The notes below the pieces were generated by a model. That model ran no database searches and was not told the origin of the DNA. It was given only the letters and a program-made list of their open reading frames with translations. Source: JADMJV01 sp964649085 (lineage in GTDB: Bacteria > Vulcanimicrobiota > Xenobia > Xenobiales > JADMJV01). From it: a DNA stretch of 64,000 nucleotides. Of the stretch, positions 17,696 to 26,232 are shown one piece after another. Positions within the stretch are counted from its first letter, which is position 1. Every line of letters begins with the position of its first letter. The stretch is taken from the NCBI GenBank assembly GCA_964649085.1, contig CAZYPN010000024.1, positions 1 to 64,000 on the forward strand, in the 5' to 3' direction. The position numbers and the translations under genes are program-made.

Positions 17696-17928
17696 TCCGC
17701 TGAGCGTTCTTGCAAAAAGCGCTCCACTACGTTCTGCGGCGGATTTCCTCCAAAATCTTGGGCCACCCAGGCTTGCAACTCAAGGGCGCCTAAAGTTTGA
17801 CGAGGCAGACAGGCTCGGGTCAGGATTTCTCGAGCTTCGGCTTCCATGCTTCGTCCATTTTTTGCCGCTCGCTCGCGCAGGGCACGGTGAACTTTCTCGG
17901 GGATATTGCGGATGTTGAGGATGCCCAT
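17674..17928 (-). CDS. vapB: FitA/VapB-type ribbon-helix-helix antitoxin
   Basis: The product is 84 residues: an N-terminal ribbon-helix-helix (GILNIRNIPEKVHRALRERA, then SMEAEAREIL) and a C-terminal toxin-binding tail. This is the pattern of FitA-like antitoxins, which bind the operon promoter and wrap the PIN toxin. An in-frame TTG at 17964 could extend it by 12 residues, but that TTG is the first half of a consensus TTGACA -35 box. TACAAT lies 18 bases after that box and the ATG six bases after TACAAT. I therefore take 17928 as the start of a leaderless message. No ribosome binding site is present, which fits that view. Confidence 0.9.
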   Translation of the reverse strand: MGILNIRNIPEKVHRALRERAAKNGRSMEAEAREILTRACLPRQTLGALELQAWVAQDFGGNPPQNVVERFLQERSAEWNGVSD

Positions 17929-17964
17929 GTAGGCATTGTAGGCATCGTTTTCCCCGACTGTCAA
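17929..17964 (-). promoter_or_regulatory. vapBC promoter, consensus sigma70 type, leaderless
   Basis: On the - strand TTGACA (17959-17964), 18 bases, TACAAT (17935-17940), six bases, ATG (17928). This is the best promoter in the window. The predicted start of transcription falls on or next to the A of ATG. Confidence 0.82.
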
Positions 17965-18005
17965 TCTGTGGGTCCTTGGCGACCATGGCAGGTTGATTTT
18001 TGGTC

Positions 18006-18038
18006 GCTTTCAGTACTCTTTCAGATGCCAGCCCTAAA
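18006..18038. repeat. 33-bp direct repeat, right copy
   Basis: Identical to 17263-17295. This copy runs into the putative -10 box (18035-18040) of the gene at 18047, while the left copy has lost that box (CTAAAAGCCC). The right copy therefore probably still serves the + strand gene. Confidence 0.95.
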
Positions 18039-18046
18039 CTGGGCTC
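18035..18046 (+). promoter_or_regulatory. Putative -10 element of a leaderless promoter
   Basis: TAAACT (18035-18040) is followed by GGGCTC and then the ATG at 18047. The stretch CCTAAACTGGGC closely matches CCTAGACTGGGC at 47302-47313, upstream of another orphan gene. Confidence 0.55.
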
Positions 18047-19204
18047 ATGGAACTCCGTCCGCTTGCTCAGCAGCCCGTGCGTGCACCCAAGCCGTCCCCG
18101 AAGAATTCGGCGCTGGATACGATTGGTCTGGGTACTTCGGTGGCCAATATCGACGTCTATCTGGACGGCGACGAATACAAGAACATCGACGAGCACAGCG
18201 CGGCCCGCATGTTGGGGCACTTCACTCAGGCGATGCAAGCCCAGGGCTTCCCCTGGCGACTGTATGCTTCAAGCAAGGAAGGCTTGACGGGCAAGTTGAC
18301 CGGCACCAAGACGCTCAGTGATATGGACGCCCTGCGTCGCCTGCAACGCGGCGAAGCCGTGCTCTTTCAGCCGATGCGAAATTTGCAACTCGACCTCAGC
18401 TCCGATAGCCTGGGGGCCATCGCCGCCGCAGGCACGCTGAGCCCCGGTTCGGACATGAGTTCGGTATCGCGCCTGGCCGCGCTTTCCAAGAACACCCGAG
18501 TGAGCCCGGGCAGCCAGGGTTATGAACTGAAACACGGCGAGCCCGTAGAGGTGAAAAATCTGGCCGAGCTCAAGCTGCTCTATCAAATGTATCGGCCCGA
18601 AGAGACGATTTCGACCCGCAACCCGGTAGCGCGGGCGGCCTCGCAGCTGGCCTACTTTAACCAGCAACAGGGCGATTACGGCTGGCGATTTTATCAAAAA
18701 GATCAGAGCAATGCCCTGGGCCGGATCGCCAAACAGATGTATCAAAACGGCCTCAAAGGTGCCGCTATGGGGGCTGCGGTGGGCGCGATGGTAGGCATAC
18801 CCCTGGGCCTGGTTACCCAGTCGCTGAAGAACTTTTTGCTGGCCGTAGCCGCGGGTTCTGGTGCCTTCGCACTGTATGGCGGGGCCGAGGGGGCTCGCAC
18901 CGCGGCCAAGGGCAAGCCGCTGAACACGGTGGCCGCGCTGGACGCGGTGCTGAAGAAGCAACCGCTGGAGTTTCAGGAAACCCAGATGCGCAGCGTGGGC
19001 GTTCCCGTGCTTGGCAAGGTGAGCTGGTTTACCGATCGGGGCGCCAACAATACCGTAAGTTCTCCGGAAGAACTCGAGACGCTATATTGGATGCAGAATC
19101 AGGCGGCCAAACAGCCGCAGGAGCCCCAGCCCACGCCGCCCGCTCCGCCCACGACGTTGATTATCGATCAGAGCCAGCACTACTACCCGAGCCCCTTTCG
19201 TTAG
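18047..19204 (+). CDS. Hypothetical protein with Gly-zipper-like membrane segment
   Basis: The product is 385 residues and belongs to no family I recognise. It opens with a polar, Pro-rich stretch (MELRPLAQQPVRAPKPSP). In the middle a Gly/Ala-rich hydrophobic pair (GAAMGAAVGAMVGIPLG, then FLLAVAAGSGAFALYGGAEG, about residues 235-285) resembles a glycine-zipper hairpin that could insert into a membrane. Two similar segments around residues 70-110 and 155-185 (LSDMDALRRLQRGE and VKNLAELKLLYQMYR), and another at SSPEELETLYWMQ, suggest an internal repeat of a small domain. The Pro-rich C-terminus ends in HYYPSPFR. There is no ribosome binding site; the start follows a TAAACT box by six bases. Confidence 0.75.
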   Translation: MELRPLAQQPVRAPKPSPKNSALDTIGLGTSVANIDVYLDGDEYKNIDEHSAARMLGHFTQAMQAQGFPWRLYASSKEGLTGKLTGTKTLSDMDALRRLQRGEAVLFQPMRNLQLDLSSDSLGAIAAAGTLSPGSDMSSVSRLAALSKNTRVSPGSQGYELKHGEPVEVKNLAELKLLYQMYRPEETISTRNPVARAASQLAYFNQQQGDYGWRFYQKDQSNALGRIAKQMYQNGLKGAAMGAAVGAMVGIPLGLVTQSLKNFLLAVAAGSGAFALYGGAEGARTAAKGKPLNTVAALDAVLKKQPLEFQETQMRSVGVPVLGKVSWFTDRGANNTVSSPEELETLYWMQNQAAKQPQEPQPTPPAPPTTLIIDQSQHYYPSPFR

Positions 19205-19275
19205 GCCCACCTCGGCCTACAGGCATCTGGCCAACCATTGCGAAAAGTCTGGCTAGTAGCCTTTGGGGGGTCTTG

Positions 19276-21033
19276 ATGTTCCGAACCCTGGTAGTTTCAT
19301 GCTTCGTTGTTCTCTGCTTGCTCTTCCGCGCTCCGATCGCCGGCCTGGCAAAGACCCCAGGGGCAGTGGTGGTTGGGGCTAACTCCGTAGAAGCCACCAA
19401 CATCATCAACGCAGCCGAGTTCATTCGTTCTATGGGCAATCCCGCGGTGGCCGACAACATTCTGCAAATGCTCAATGCGGGCAAAATCTACGGCGATGCC
19501 ACCATGAGTGAGAATGGAGACACCAGCGACGGTGACATTACGCTGATTGCATCACTGCTACGCCACTCAACCCCCAACCTGGCCAACAGCCCTTTTGATG
19601 TTGAAAAGCACTTCGCCGATGTCATCGCGCTGGCACGAACCTTGTTCCACGAAAAAGTTCATGTTCACCAGAGCGCGCTGTTCAAGGCAGGCAGCAACCT
19701 GACGATCGGCTCGACCCCCCACGAGAACGAAGCCTGGGAAGCCACCATCAGCGCGATGAACAACTGGTTTCAGCGCCTGTACAATGAGTATCGCAACTAC
19801 CCCGTAGATCCCCTCGAAGCCAGCGACGCTCAGCTCAAGCATCGTCGCGACGGCGAGCGCGTGAGGCTGCTCAAGCGAGCCCTGGCTGTGCTCAAAGTTA
19901 AGGAGGGATACGTTGGCGACTACAAAGATGCTGGCTTTTATGGCAGTCCAGGCTCCAATAATTTTTTGCAGTTATCCCAGCAGTTGGGCGTTCTCAGGCA
20001 ACGATTGCAAAAGCTACTCGAGGCCATGGAAGAGCGACTGGAGCCCCCCACAAGTGAAGCCCTGGATGAAGTCGGGCAACTCTTCGAAGAGGAAAAGGCT
20101 CTGGGTCAAAAGTTGGCCAGCACGATGCCCAGGATACCCAGGGACGACCTGGTTCTCTACCTGGTGGGTCAGGGGCGCCCGGCAGGGCACATTTTCGACC
20201 TGCAGGTGACCAATCCGTCCCCGCAGTCCATATGTGCTACGCTGCCAGTCGGCCTGGCTCTGATCCCGTCGCATCCCGACTACCAGACGATGATGATCGG
20301 CGAGCCCCTGTTGGTGGAGGTGGCAGCTGGCCAACAGGTCTCTTTTGCGGTCAGGGGATACTGTCTCGATCACTCCAAGCTGCCTCCTCCCCAAGGGCTG
20401 AAGATGTCCGTGCCACAAAGCGACGTTGAACCGGGCACGACCGGCCTGCGTCGAGATTCTGCAGGCCGGATCATTGAAGCCGTCACCACCTGCACCACGC
20501 CAGTGGCGGCCACCCGCATCTCCACAATGGACCCAGGCAGTGGCAAGCTAATGGCCGTCAACGATGAAGTCCGGGTGCCGGGCAAATTGCTTCAGGTGTC
20601 GCGCGATCCCAGAACCGGGGAGGTCACCCGAATGCACATCTCGGAAGAAAATCCGTCCACCGCCCCTTCCGGTCAGCGGCCGCCGGTCCGCGCGAAGCCA
20701 CCGGCCGATTTGCACTTCACACCCCTGGCGTCGAGCGGACCTGCGGTCGATCTCATTTGCGGCATTGCCGCGGCGGGTAATCGCCTTTCCCAAGATGGAA
20801 GGCTGGCCAAGAACATTCAAAGCCCTGACCGCTACCGAGCCACCGTGATTCAGCGTGCCATCTGGTCTTTTGTCAATGGCCTGGACCAGGAAGCACTGCT
20901 CCTCGATACTCAAAGGCAAATGGAGCATCTCCCAGCCGAAAAGCGACCTTCCGACGCGGAAGTCGTAGCGACCGTGGAGCGGATTTGGGATGACGTCGAT
21001 CTGACGTTGAAAGGCTCTGGAGTCTCCCGCTAG
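19276..21033 (+). CDS. Secreted protein with HExxH zinc-peptidase-like motif
   Basis: The product is 585 residues. The ATG at 19276 has GGGGGG upstream and begins a signal peptide (MFRTLVVSCFVVLCLLFRAP, cleavage near GLA). The segment FHEKVHVHQ places HExxH at residues 125-129, and about 25 residues on HENEAWE offers a possible third ligand Glu, as in gluzincin metalloproteases. A helical region and then a beta-rich domain follow (about 305-380), with paired cysteines and the motif GYCLDHSKLPPP. The C-terminal third contains a linker and a helical domain. I cannot place it in a named peptidase family. It follows the orphan at 18047 on the same strand after 71 bases and may be co-expressed. 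Confidence 0.78.
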   Translation: MFRTLVVSCFVVLCLLFRAPIAGLAKTPGAVVVGANSVEATNIINAAEFIRSMGNPAVADNILQMLNAGKIYGDATMSENGDTSDGDITLIASLLRHSTPNLANSPFDVEKHFADVIALARTLFHEKVHVHQSALFKAGSNLTIGSTPHENEAWEATISAMNNWFQRLYNEYRNYPVDPLEASDAQLKHRRDGERVRLLKRALAVLKVKEGYVGDYKDAGFYGSPGSNNFLQLSQQLGVLRQRLQKLLEAMEERLEPPTSEALDEVGQLFEEEKALGQKLASTMPRIPRDDLVLYLVGQGRPAGHIFDLQVTNPSPQSICATLPVGLALIPSHPDYQTMMIGEPLLVEVAAGQQVSFAVRGYCLDHSKLPPPQGLKMSVPQSDVEPGTTGLRRDSAGRIIEAVTTCTTPVAATRISTMDPGSGKLMAVNDEVRVPGKLLQVSRDPRTGEVTRMHISEENPSTAPSGQRPPVRAKPPADLHFTPLASSGPAVDLICGIAAAGNRLSQDGRLAKNIQSPDRYRATVIQRAIWSFVNGLDQEALLLDTQRQMEHLPAEKRPSDAEVVATVERIWDDVDLTLKGSGVSR

Positions 21034-21172
21034 ACCCATCTCCTGAGTATTCTCCGCACAAACGCGAATACAATCGGGTTGCAAGGCGGCCGATCAAGAC
21101 AGAACTTTTGAGAATGGGTACAGACGAGCCGAACGCAGGAGTCCTGTCTGCTTTGGCCAATGTTACGAAACT

Positions 21173-21799
21173 ATGAACATTTCCTCGAGCAACTATCAGT
21201 TCCGCTCCCAGGATGCCTCGAATCTGCGCGGTGCCGACGCCACCGCCTATGCCAACGCGATGAAACTGAAGGCTGAAGTGACAGAAGCTCGCGAGACAGC
21301 CTCTCAGGAGGTGTTCGAAGTCAGCAAGCCAGAGCAGTTCGCTCAAGCTCCAGGAGTGGGCGATTGGGTGAATGCCAGGCAGACCTTGAGCAGCGTCACC
21401 AGGGGAGACGACGGCGCAATCCAAACCTTTATCAAAACCGACAACGGTGCTGGTCAACAGTTCAAAATCGCTGGCTCCGTGGCCGCGGGGATGATCGGCG
21501 GCATGGCCGGGGCATTTTTCGCGGCGCCAGGCGAAACCTATTCCAAGTCGATTCGACACGAAGACGGCCATTCCACCTTCCAGACCCTGCAGATCGACTC
21601 GGCTACCGGGGCGATGAATTACATGGAATGGGAAATGCCCTCGTTTCCGAGCTCCAATCAGACGGGATCGGCTATCGGTCAGGCCGATGAACTGGGTTAC
21701 CAACTCAGCGACAACGCGGTCGCAGGTCGCCCCCCCGCGATCAGGCACGACCAGGCGAGCCGCGACACCGGCTCCACCGGTGGTCAAGCGGCTCGCTAG
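21173..21799 (+). CDS. Hypothetical protein, lineage-specific type
   Basis: The product is 208 residues. The N-terminal 45 residues are polar (MNISSSNYQFRSQDASNLRG), followed by a Gly/Ala-rich hydrophobic segment around residues 100-120 (IAGSVAAGMIGGMAGAFFAAP) and a polar, probably disordered tail. The short glycine-rich hydrophobic stretch recalls the orphan at 18047. No ribosome binding site is obvious before the ATG. In the 139 bases upstream I see only a small perfect dyad, CAGGA-G-TCCTG at about 21136-21146. Function unknown. Confidence 0.65.
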   Translation: MNISSSNYQFRSQDASNLRGADATAYANAMKLKAEVTEARETASQEVFEVSKPEQFAQAPGVGDWVNARQTLSSVTRGDDGAIQTFIKTDNGAGQQFKIAGSVAAGMIGGMAGAFFAAPGETYSKSIRHEDGHSTFQTLQIDSATGAMNYMEWEMPSFPSSNQTGSAIGQADELGYQLSDNAVAGRPPAIRHDQASRDTGSTGGQAAR

Positions 21800-21815
21800 A
21801 TAGAGGGCCGCGCTC

Positions 21816-22316
21816 CTAGCGACCCCAGTGCCAACCGGGTTGCTGAATCACAACGGGTGGCCGCTGGATGACGATCGGCGGTTGTTGAATCACGACTGGG
21901 GGTTGTTGAATGACCACGGGAGGCCGTTGCCAGCCCCGAGTTCTGCCGATTTGGGCTTCCACATGAATACCGCCGGGACCGATGGAAATTCCGATGCGAG
22001 GTTCGCTGCTGCGGCGATGGTGTCCATGCCCATATCCCGGGAAGCTACGAACGGCCACAGGGCGTTGTGGATAGTATTGAGGTTGGCACTGGGCCTGGGC
22101 TGCGCTGGTGAAGGGTCCGGCCAGGCAGGCAGCCAGAGCCACCATCAGGCCCGTCTTTTTCAATCCGCCTAGCAGGCCTGAACCGCTGCTTCTGTTCGGG
22201 GAGCTGATCGTGGCCACGTCTTCCACGGGGGCCGGCTCGGCGGCTCGGTCTGGCCGGTTCACCGGCGGGGTGGCCCCGTGGGCGCGAACGATGGGTTTTG
22301 AGATAGACGAAATCAT
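21816..22316 (-). CDS. Secreted Pro/Val/Gln-repeat protein with long N-region
   Basis: The product is 166 residues. A polar stretch of about 50 residues precedes a hydrophobic segment (TGLMVALAACLAGPFTSAAQA, about 55-75) ending in a good AxA cleavage site, so this is a signal peptide with an extended N-region, like the giant protein at 12552-16442. The mature part is His/Arg-rich, then carries a run of four heptad-like units of the type PPVVIQQ (near residues 132-158) and ends in GWHWGR. Such repeats are usually surface or periplasmic linkers. GGAGGAGG precedes the ATG. Function unknown. Confidence 0.72.
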   Translation of the reverse strand: MISSISKPIVRAHGATPPVNRPDRAAEPAPVEDVATISSPNRSSGSGLLGGLKKTGLMVALAACLAGPFTSAAQAQCQPQYYPQRPVAVRSFPGYGHGHHRRSSEPRIGISIGPGGIHVEAQIGRTRGWQRPPVVIQQPPVVIQQPPIVIQRPPVVIQQPGWHWGR

Positions 22317-22363
22317 GGCGTAGTCCTCCTCCGGGCCGCTCTTTGTCGGCCTCTGTTTGTAGC

Positions 22364-23464
22364 TTAGCCGGTCTTCTCAGGTTGTGATGGCGCAGCGGTC
22401 ACGGCCGGGTCACAGGAGCCGCCAACTTGCAAACATTTTGAGCCCATGAGCAGCCCCAGTGAAACCATGGCTGTGAGCAACTGCAGACTTCTCGTCAGCA
22501 CTGCGTGGTCGAGCAGCCAGTTGGGAGCCAGGCGAAAGGCCAGTACCCAGCCCCAGGTCGCCAGTAATGCCCCGGCTACAGTTATCCACCAACAGGTGCT
22601 CCAATTCCATCGCGACAACGGATAGATAGCAGCCGCCAGAGGCAGCGCCAACCAGATGTCCACCAGATAGTGATCGCCGATCCAATAACTCGCCACGGCT
22701 ACCAGTAAGGCGTAAATGGTGCTTAGGGGTCCCCACCATCCAGGGAGTTCGTTCAGGCAACGTGCCACCAGCACTGCCCAGAGCACGTGCAACGAGGGCA
22801 AACAGCTTCGGGCCTGATGCAGATGCTGTTGAGCAAAGGCTTCGGGGCCCACCATCGGCAACATGGGGTAGGTAAGATAGCCCAATACCCCGGCCCACAG
22901 GTAGGCCCTCAGAAAGGAAGAGCTACTTCGACTGGCGTTGATAAAGCTCCAGTAGAGTGCCAGTCCCAGAACTGCGGAAAGGCTGACGTAGACGACTTGT
23001 AGCCCAGGTATAAGGCCGGCCGGGGGTCGGGGGCGAAGCGGCAGCCAGAGCCGGTCCAGTTGCATGGCGGTCGAGTCGTACAGCTGAGGTGTGGCTCTCG
23101 AAAGCCACGATAGCGATAGTTCCGACACGGGTGGGTAGAGGGCAATGGTCAGGGCCAGGCTGCTCCAGTAGCGGTAGCCCTGAGGCCGATGGACCATCAA
23201 GCCCAACATGCCCACCATCGCCAGGCACTGACCACGGGTGCCCAGCAGGCCTTCCAGGGTAAGGCCCGCCAGCAGCCAGCTTCCTCGCAGGCTCCAAGCG
23301 AGCCTGGTTGCGCCCATGAAAAGCAGGAAGACGGAGAGATAGCCCAGGCTGCTCATGGAGTGCATACCCCAGGTCACGCGCAGGGAAAGTTCGTTGGCGG
23401 ACCACCATTCCAGCTGCAGGCCGCACCATCGCACGGCCGCCGTGAAGGCCACCGAACTCGCCAC
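22364..23464 (-). CDS. PAP2-family membrane phosphatase / IPC-synthase-like enzyme
   Basis: The product is about 366 residues with many hydrophobic helices. Two of the three PAP2 active-site motifs are clear: CLPSLHVLWAVL (domain 2, PSxxH type) and SYWIGDHYLVDIW (domain 3, with His and Asp). This form is seen in inositolphosphotransferase or Aur1-like and undecaprenyl-pyrophosphate-phosphatase-like enzymes, which act on lipid phosphates at the membrane. The start is uncertain: GTG 23464 opens the first helix (WVASSVAFTAAVRW), while the frame is open far upstream across the divergent hydrolase and is not credible there. It is divergently arranged with the esterase at 23549. Confidence 0.74.
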   Translation of the reverse strand: MASSVAFTAAVRWCGLQLEWWSANELSLRVTWGMHSMSSLGYLSVFLLFMGATRLAWSLRGSWLLAGLTLEGLLGTRGQCLAMVGMLGLMVHRPQGYRYWSSLALTIALYPPVSELSLSWLSRATPQLYDSTAMQLDRLWLPLRPRPPAGLIPGLQVVYVSLSAVLGLALYWSFINASRSSSSFLRAYLWAGVLGYLTYPMLPMVGPEAFAQQHLHQARSCLPSLHVLWAVLVARCLNELPGWWGPLSTIYALLVAVASYWIGDHYLVDIWLALPLAAAIYPLSRWNWSTCWWITVAGALLATWGWVLAFRLAPNWLLDHAVLTRSLQLLTAMVSLGLLMGSKCLQVGGSCDPAVTAAPSQPEKTG

Positions 23465-23548
23465 CCACAGCGCCAGTTGGGTGTCCTGAAGTTGTCTGGG
23501 GTGCAGAGCCCGAACAGGCGATGCGGGCGCGTTGGGGAAACTGGGTGT

Positions 23549-24583
23549 GTGCAAGCACGCTGGATTCCCCAACTGGTGGCATTTGTCTTTTTTGCCTTCA
23601 GCACGCAAGCTCTGAAGGCGTGGCCCATTCCGCGCGGCTGGGAGTTGTCGATCGGCCTGGCCGAGTGGGGTCACTGGTTGGCCCTGCTGGCCGTGCTGCT
23701 GATACCCCTGTTGAGTTGCCTGCGAGCCAAAGCCTGGCTGGCGCTGGCTGGTGGCCTGCTGGCACTGCCGGTGCTGGGAGCCTGGCGCTCCGATGACGAT
23801 TTTTCCTGGCTCCGCCTCGCCACGGGTTGGTCCCCTCGCCGGGCTGCCGAAACCTTCTCGGTGCCCGGTGGACAGGACCTCGATTTGTTTCGTCCGGGCA
23901 CCTCGGGCCTGCATCCCCTGGTGATGGTGGTGCACGGCGGCAGTTGGGCCCGCGGAAGTCGCAAAGACTTTGCCGCTCTTAATTACCTGTTGGCAGAGCG
24001 GGGCATGGTCGTAGCCAGTCTCGACTATCGCCTGGCGCCCCAACACCGATTTCCTAAGGCCAACCTCGATCTCGATGTGGCCCACGACTGGCTGCTGAGC
24101 CGAGCCTCGGAACTGGGCATTGATTCCCAGCGAACCGTCTGGCTGGGCCGCTCGGCCGGGGCCCATCTGGCTTTACTTCAGGCCTATCAGCGTCGACCGT
24201 CGCGCGCGGTGGTGGCCTTCTATCCGCCTACCGACCTGCTGTGGAGCTACCAGCACCCCAGCAATCCTCGGGTGCTCGATTCCTGTGCGGCCATCCGTGA
24301 TTTTCTGGGGGGCGCGCCGGAGCAGTTGCCGCAGGCCTATCTGGAATCCTCACCGTTGCTGGTGGGGCGCCCCGTGCCCACCCTGATGTTGCACGGATTG
24401 CGGGACGATTTGGTGTTTCCTGAACAGAGCCGACGTTTGGCGCGGCGCCTGCAAGACGAGGGTGTGGCCTTTGAACTCCTGGAGATTCCCTGGGCCAACC
24501 ACGGATGCGACATCAACCTGGCCGGCCCTTCGGGACAGCTGACCACCCTGGCCGTCGTACGCTTCTTGCAGCGCTGGCTATGA
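23549..24583 (+). CDS. Membrane-anchored alpha/beta hydrolase (HSL/BD-FAE-like esterase)
   Basis: The product is about 344 residues. The first 85 hold three hydrophobic helices; the rest is a carboxylesterase. HGGSWARGS is the oxyanion-hole HGG motif, GRSAGAH the nucleophile elbow, and LRDDLVFPEQS and WANHGCD supply the likely Asp and His. It probably works on acylated substrates at the membrane face. The GTG at 23549 is chosen because GGGGA lies about ten bases upstream. It faces the PAP2 gene, suggesting a shared role in lipid metabolism, though that is inference. The stop overlaps the convergent zinc-ribbon gene by a few bases. Confidence 0.82.
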   Translation: MQARWIPQLVAFVFFAFSTQALKAWPIPRGWELSIGLAEWGHWLALLAVLLIPLLSCLRAKAWLALAGGLLALPVLGAWRSDDDFSWLRLATGWSPRRAAETFSVPGGQDLDLFRPGTSGLHPLVMVVHGGSWARGSRKDFAALNYLLAERGMVVASLDYRLAPQHRFPKANLDLDVAHDWLLSRASELGIDSQRTVWLGRSAGAHLALLQAYQRRPSRAVVAFYPPTDLLWSYQHPSNPRVLDSCAAIRDFLGGAPEQLPQAYLESSPLLVGRPVPTLMLHGLRDDLVFPEQSRRLARRLQDEGVAFELLEIPWANHGCDINLAGPSGQLTTLAVVRFLQRWL

Positions 24584-26023
24584 GGCGGCCGCAGCCAGGT
24601 CTTTCTGCAGCTGCATGAGCTCGTCCATGATGCGCCGCAAAGGTTCTTGAGCTGCTTCCAGGGCTTCGACGGTCGGCGTGCTGCTGAATTCTTCCAGCTC
24701 GGCCAGGGCCTCTTCAAAGGCGTCGAGCGACTCCAGATAACGTTCGCGTAATTGGGCGATTTCTTCGGGCACATTGGTTCCAGGGTCTTTGGCCCGGGCG
24801 ATGGCCAGGTCGTGCTTCAGGGCCTGGAAAGAGGCTTCGAAGGCTTTCACATCGCCGGCCTCACGCAGCACCATCTGGGCCTGATTCAGCAGTTGCTCCA
24901 CCCGGCTCTCGGGAGCTTTTTCATCGGGGTTGATGGCCACGGCGTGGATCCGAGCTCCGCAAGCAGCGCACTTGGAGCCCGTAACCGGCGTGCCACAGAC
25001 GCTGCAGGTTGCCCCGTCGCTGGCGCCGGGTTTTTGCAACAACGCGGGGTACTGTTCGGCCAGCTTGAGACCGGCCTGTACCAACTCTTCCAGGCTGGTG
25101 GGGTCGGCGGTTTCGGTCCACTCATACAATTGACCGACCCACGAGTGCAATTCGTGCAGCAGCTTGCCGGCCTGATGAAACCAGTCAAGCGAGGCATCCC
25201 AGCCCACAAAGCCGACGGCCAGGCCCTCAAGTTCTTGATTGGCATCCAGAATCAGGTCTTGCAGCAAGGCCGGGCTGATCTGTTCCTGGGTCACCAACCA
25301 GGCGGCGTGAACCAGCATGTTCAGCCAGGTAACGGGTGAGGGCCCATAGGCGTACTGGCGTCGCAACGAATCGACGTCCATGCGGGCATAGCTCGTGCCC
25401 AGTTCCCGCATCGACTGGAGCCATTCTTCCACCTGTTCGGGCGCCGGGGGCTCTTGAAGCAGGCTCAGATACTGTTCGTAGAAGGCTTGCAGTTCGGGCC
25501 CCAGATTTCGCTCGGAGAGGTCCTGCTCAAGCCACTCGCCAGCGCGCAGAGTTTCGCGGTCGAAAGTCTCTTTAAAGGTCGATTCTTCGATTTCGCCTTT
25601 GAGAAAGCGTTGGGCTTCGGTGAGGATCAGGTTAACACCCGGGTGGGTCGTGGGGCCGCGCAGTGCCAGACTGGCCTCGCGGAAACGCTCGAAATCGAGA
25701 GCCAGGCGCGAGGCGGCGATGGGCAGGTTGTGCAGCCCCTCCTGAAGGCGGACGGCTTCGAAGTCCTGACCGTACGAGGCCAGGCTGTCCAGGCATCGGA
25801 GGTAGGTGTCGAGCGAACGGCCGACATACTCGATTTCGGGAGCCAGGAAAGGCCGGATCACCTCGGGCTGTTGAGCCACAACCTCTTCGAACTCGCGACG
25901 CATGCCCACGAGGTCCTGTCCCACCTGCTCGATGGCTTCAAGCAACTCCGAAGGTCCAGCCTGCTTCAGCTGTACCTTCTGAATGACCGCAAGTACCGGG
26001 ATCTCTTGAGGGACTTCTTCCAC
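24578..26023 (-). CDS. Helical protein with C4 zinc ribbon, function unknown
   Basis: The product is 481 residues, almost entirely alpha-helical and acidic. Near residues 340-356 there is one clear C4 zinc ribbon, CSVCGTPVTGSKCAACG. The last 120 residues form a probable coiled coil (LRERYLESLDAFEEALAELEEF). No signal peptide or membrane helix is seen, so it should be cytosolic. GGGGAGG precedes the GTG start. It may be a scaffold or a protein for surface-protein homeostasis, but I recognise no family. Confidence 0.75.
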   Translation of the reverse strand: MEEVPQEIPVLAVIQKVQLKQAGPSELLEAIEQVGQDLVGMRREFEEVVAQQPEVIRPFLAPEIEYVGRSLDTYLRCLDSLASYGQDFEAVRLQEGLHNLPIAASRLALDFERFREASLALRGPTTHPGVNLILTEAQRFLKGEIEESTFKETFDRETLRAGEWLEQDLSERNLGPELQAFYEQYLSLLQEPPAPEQVEEWLQSMRELGTSYARMDVDSLRRQYAYGPSPVTWLNMLVHAAWLVTQEQISPALLQDLILDANQELEGLAVGFVGWDASLDWFHQAGKLLHELHSWVGQLYEWTETADPTSLEELVQAGLKLAEQYPALLQKPGASDGATCSVCGTPVTGSKCAACGARIHAVAINPDEKAPESRVEQLLNQAQMVLREAGDVKAFEASFQALKHDLAIARAKDPGTNVPEEIAQLRERYLESLDAFEEALAELEEFSSTPTVEALEAAQEPLRRIMDELMQLQKDLAAAAS

Positions 26024-26170
26024 TTTCGGCCTCCCCGAACAGTTTGACGCGGGGTGGTTTCGTCAGACATGGGGCGACAACCCTCCGTGTCCAGGTCAAT
26101 TCGCTAAGAAGCGGTAGTACTTTGATGCCAGGAGTTAACAAAAGTGTCTCAGAATTTAACATTTACTTCA

Positions 26171-26224
26171 TATACTTTAGCCAGTTTCAGCGTGAAGAGC
26201 AGATATAGCAAGTCGGTTGGAGGA
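26171..26224 (+). promoter_or_regulatory. Possible promoter and ribosome binding site of the RTX-like gene
   Basis: The DNA between 26140 and 26200 is markedly AT-rich for this window. TATACT at 26171-26176 is a fair -10 box; no good -35 is seen. GGAGGA at 26219-26224 is a strong ribosome binding site for the ATG at 26233. Confidence 0.4.
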
Positions 26225-26232
26225 TGTAGCGA

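Noticed and set aside
17929..17964. TTG start of the first VapB antitoxin
   Set aside because: The TTG is part of a TTGACA -35 box with TACAAT 18 bases on; the ATG six bases further is a better start.
23465..24166. N-terminal extension of the PAP2 protein
   Set aside because: It runs antisense to the well-supported esterase gene and contains no hydrophobic helices.
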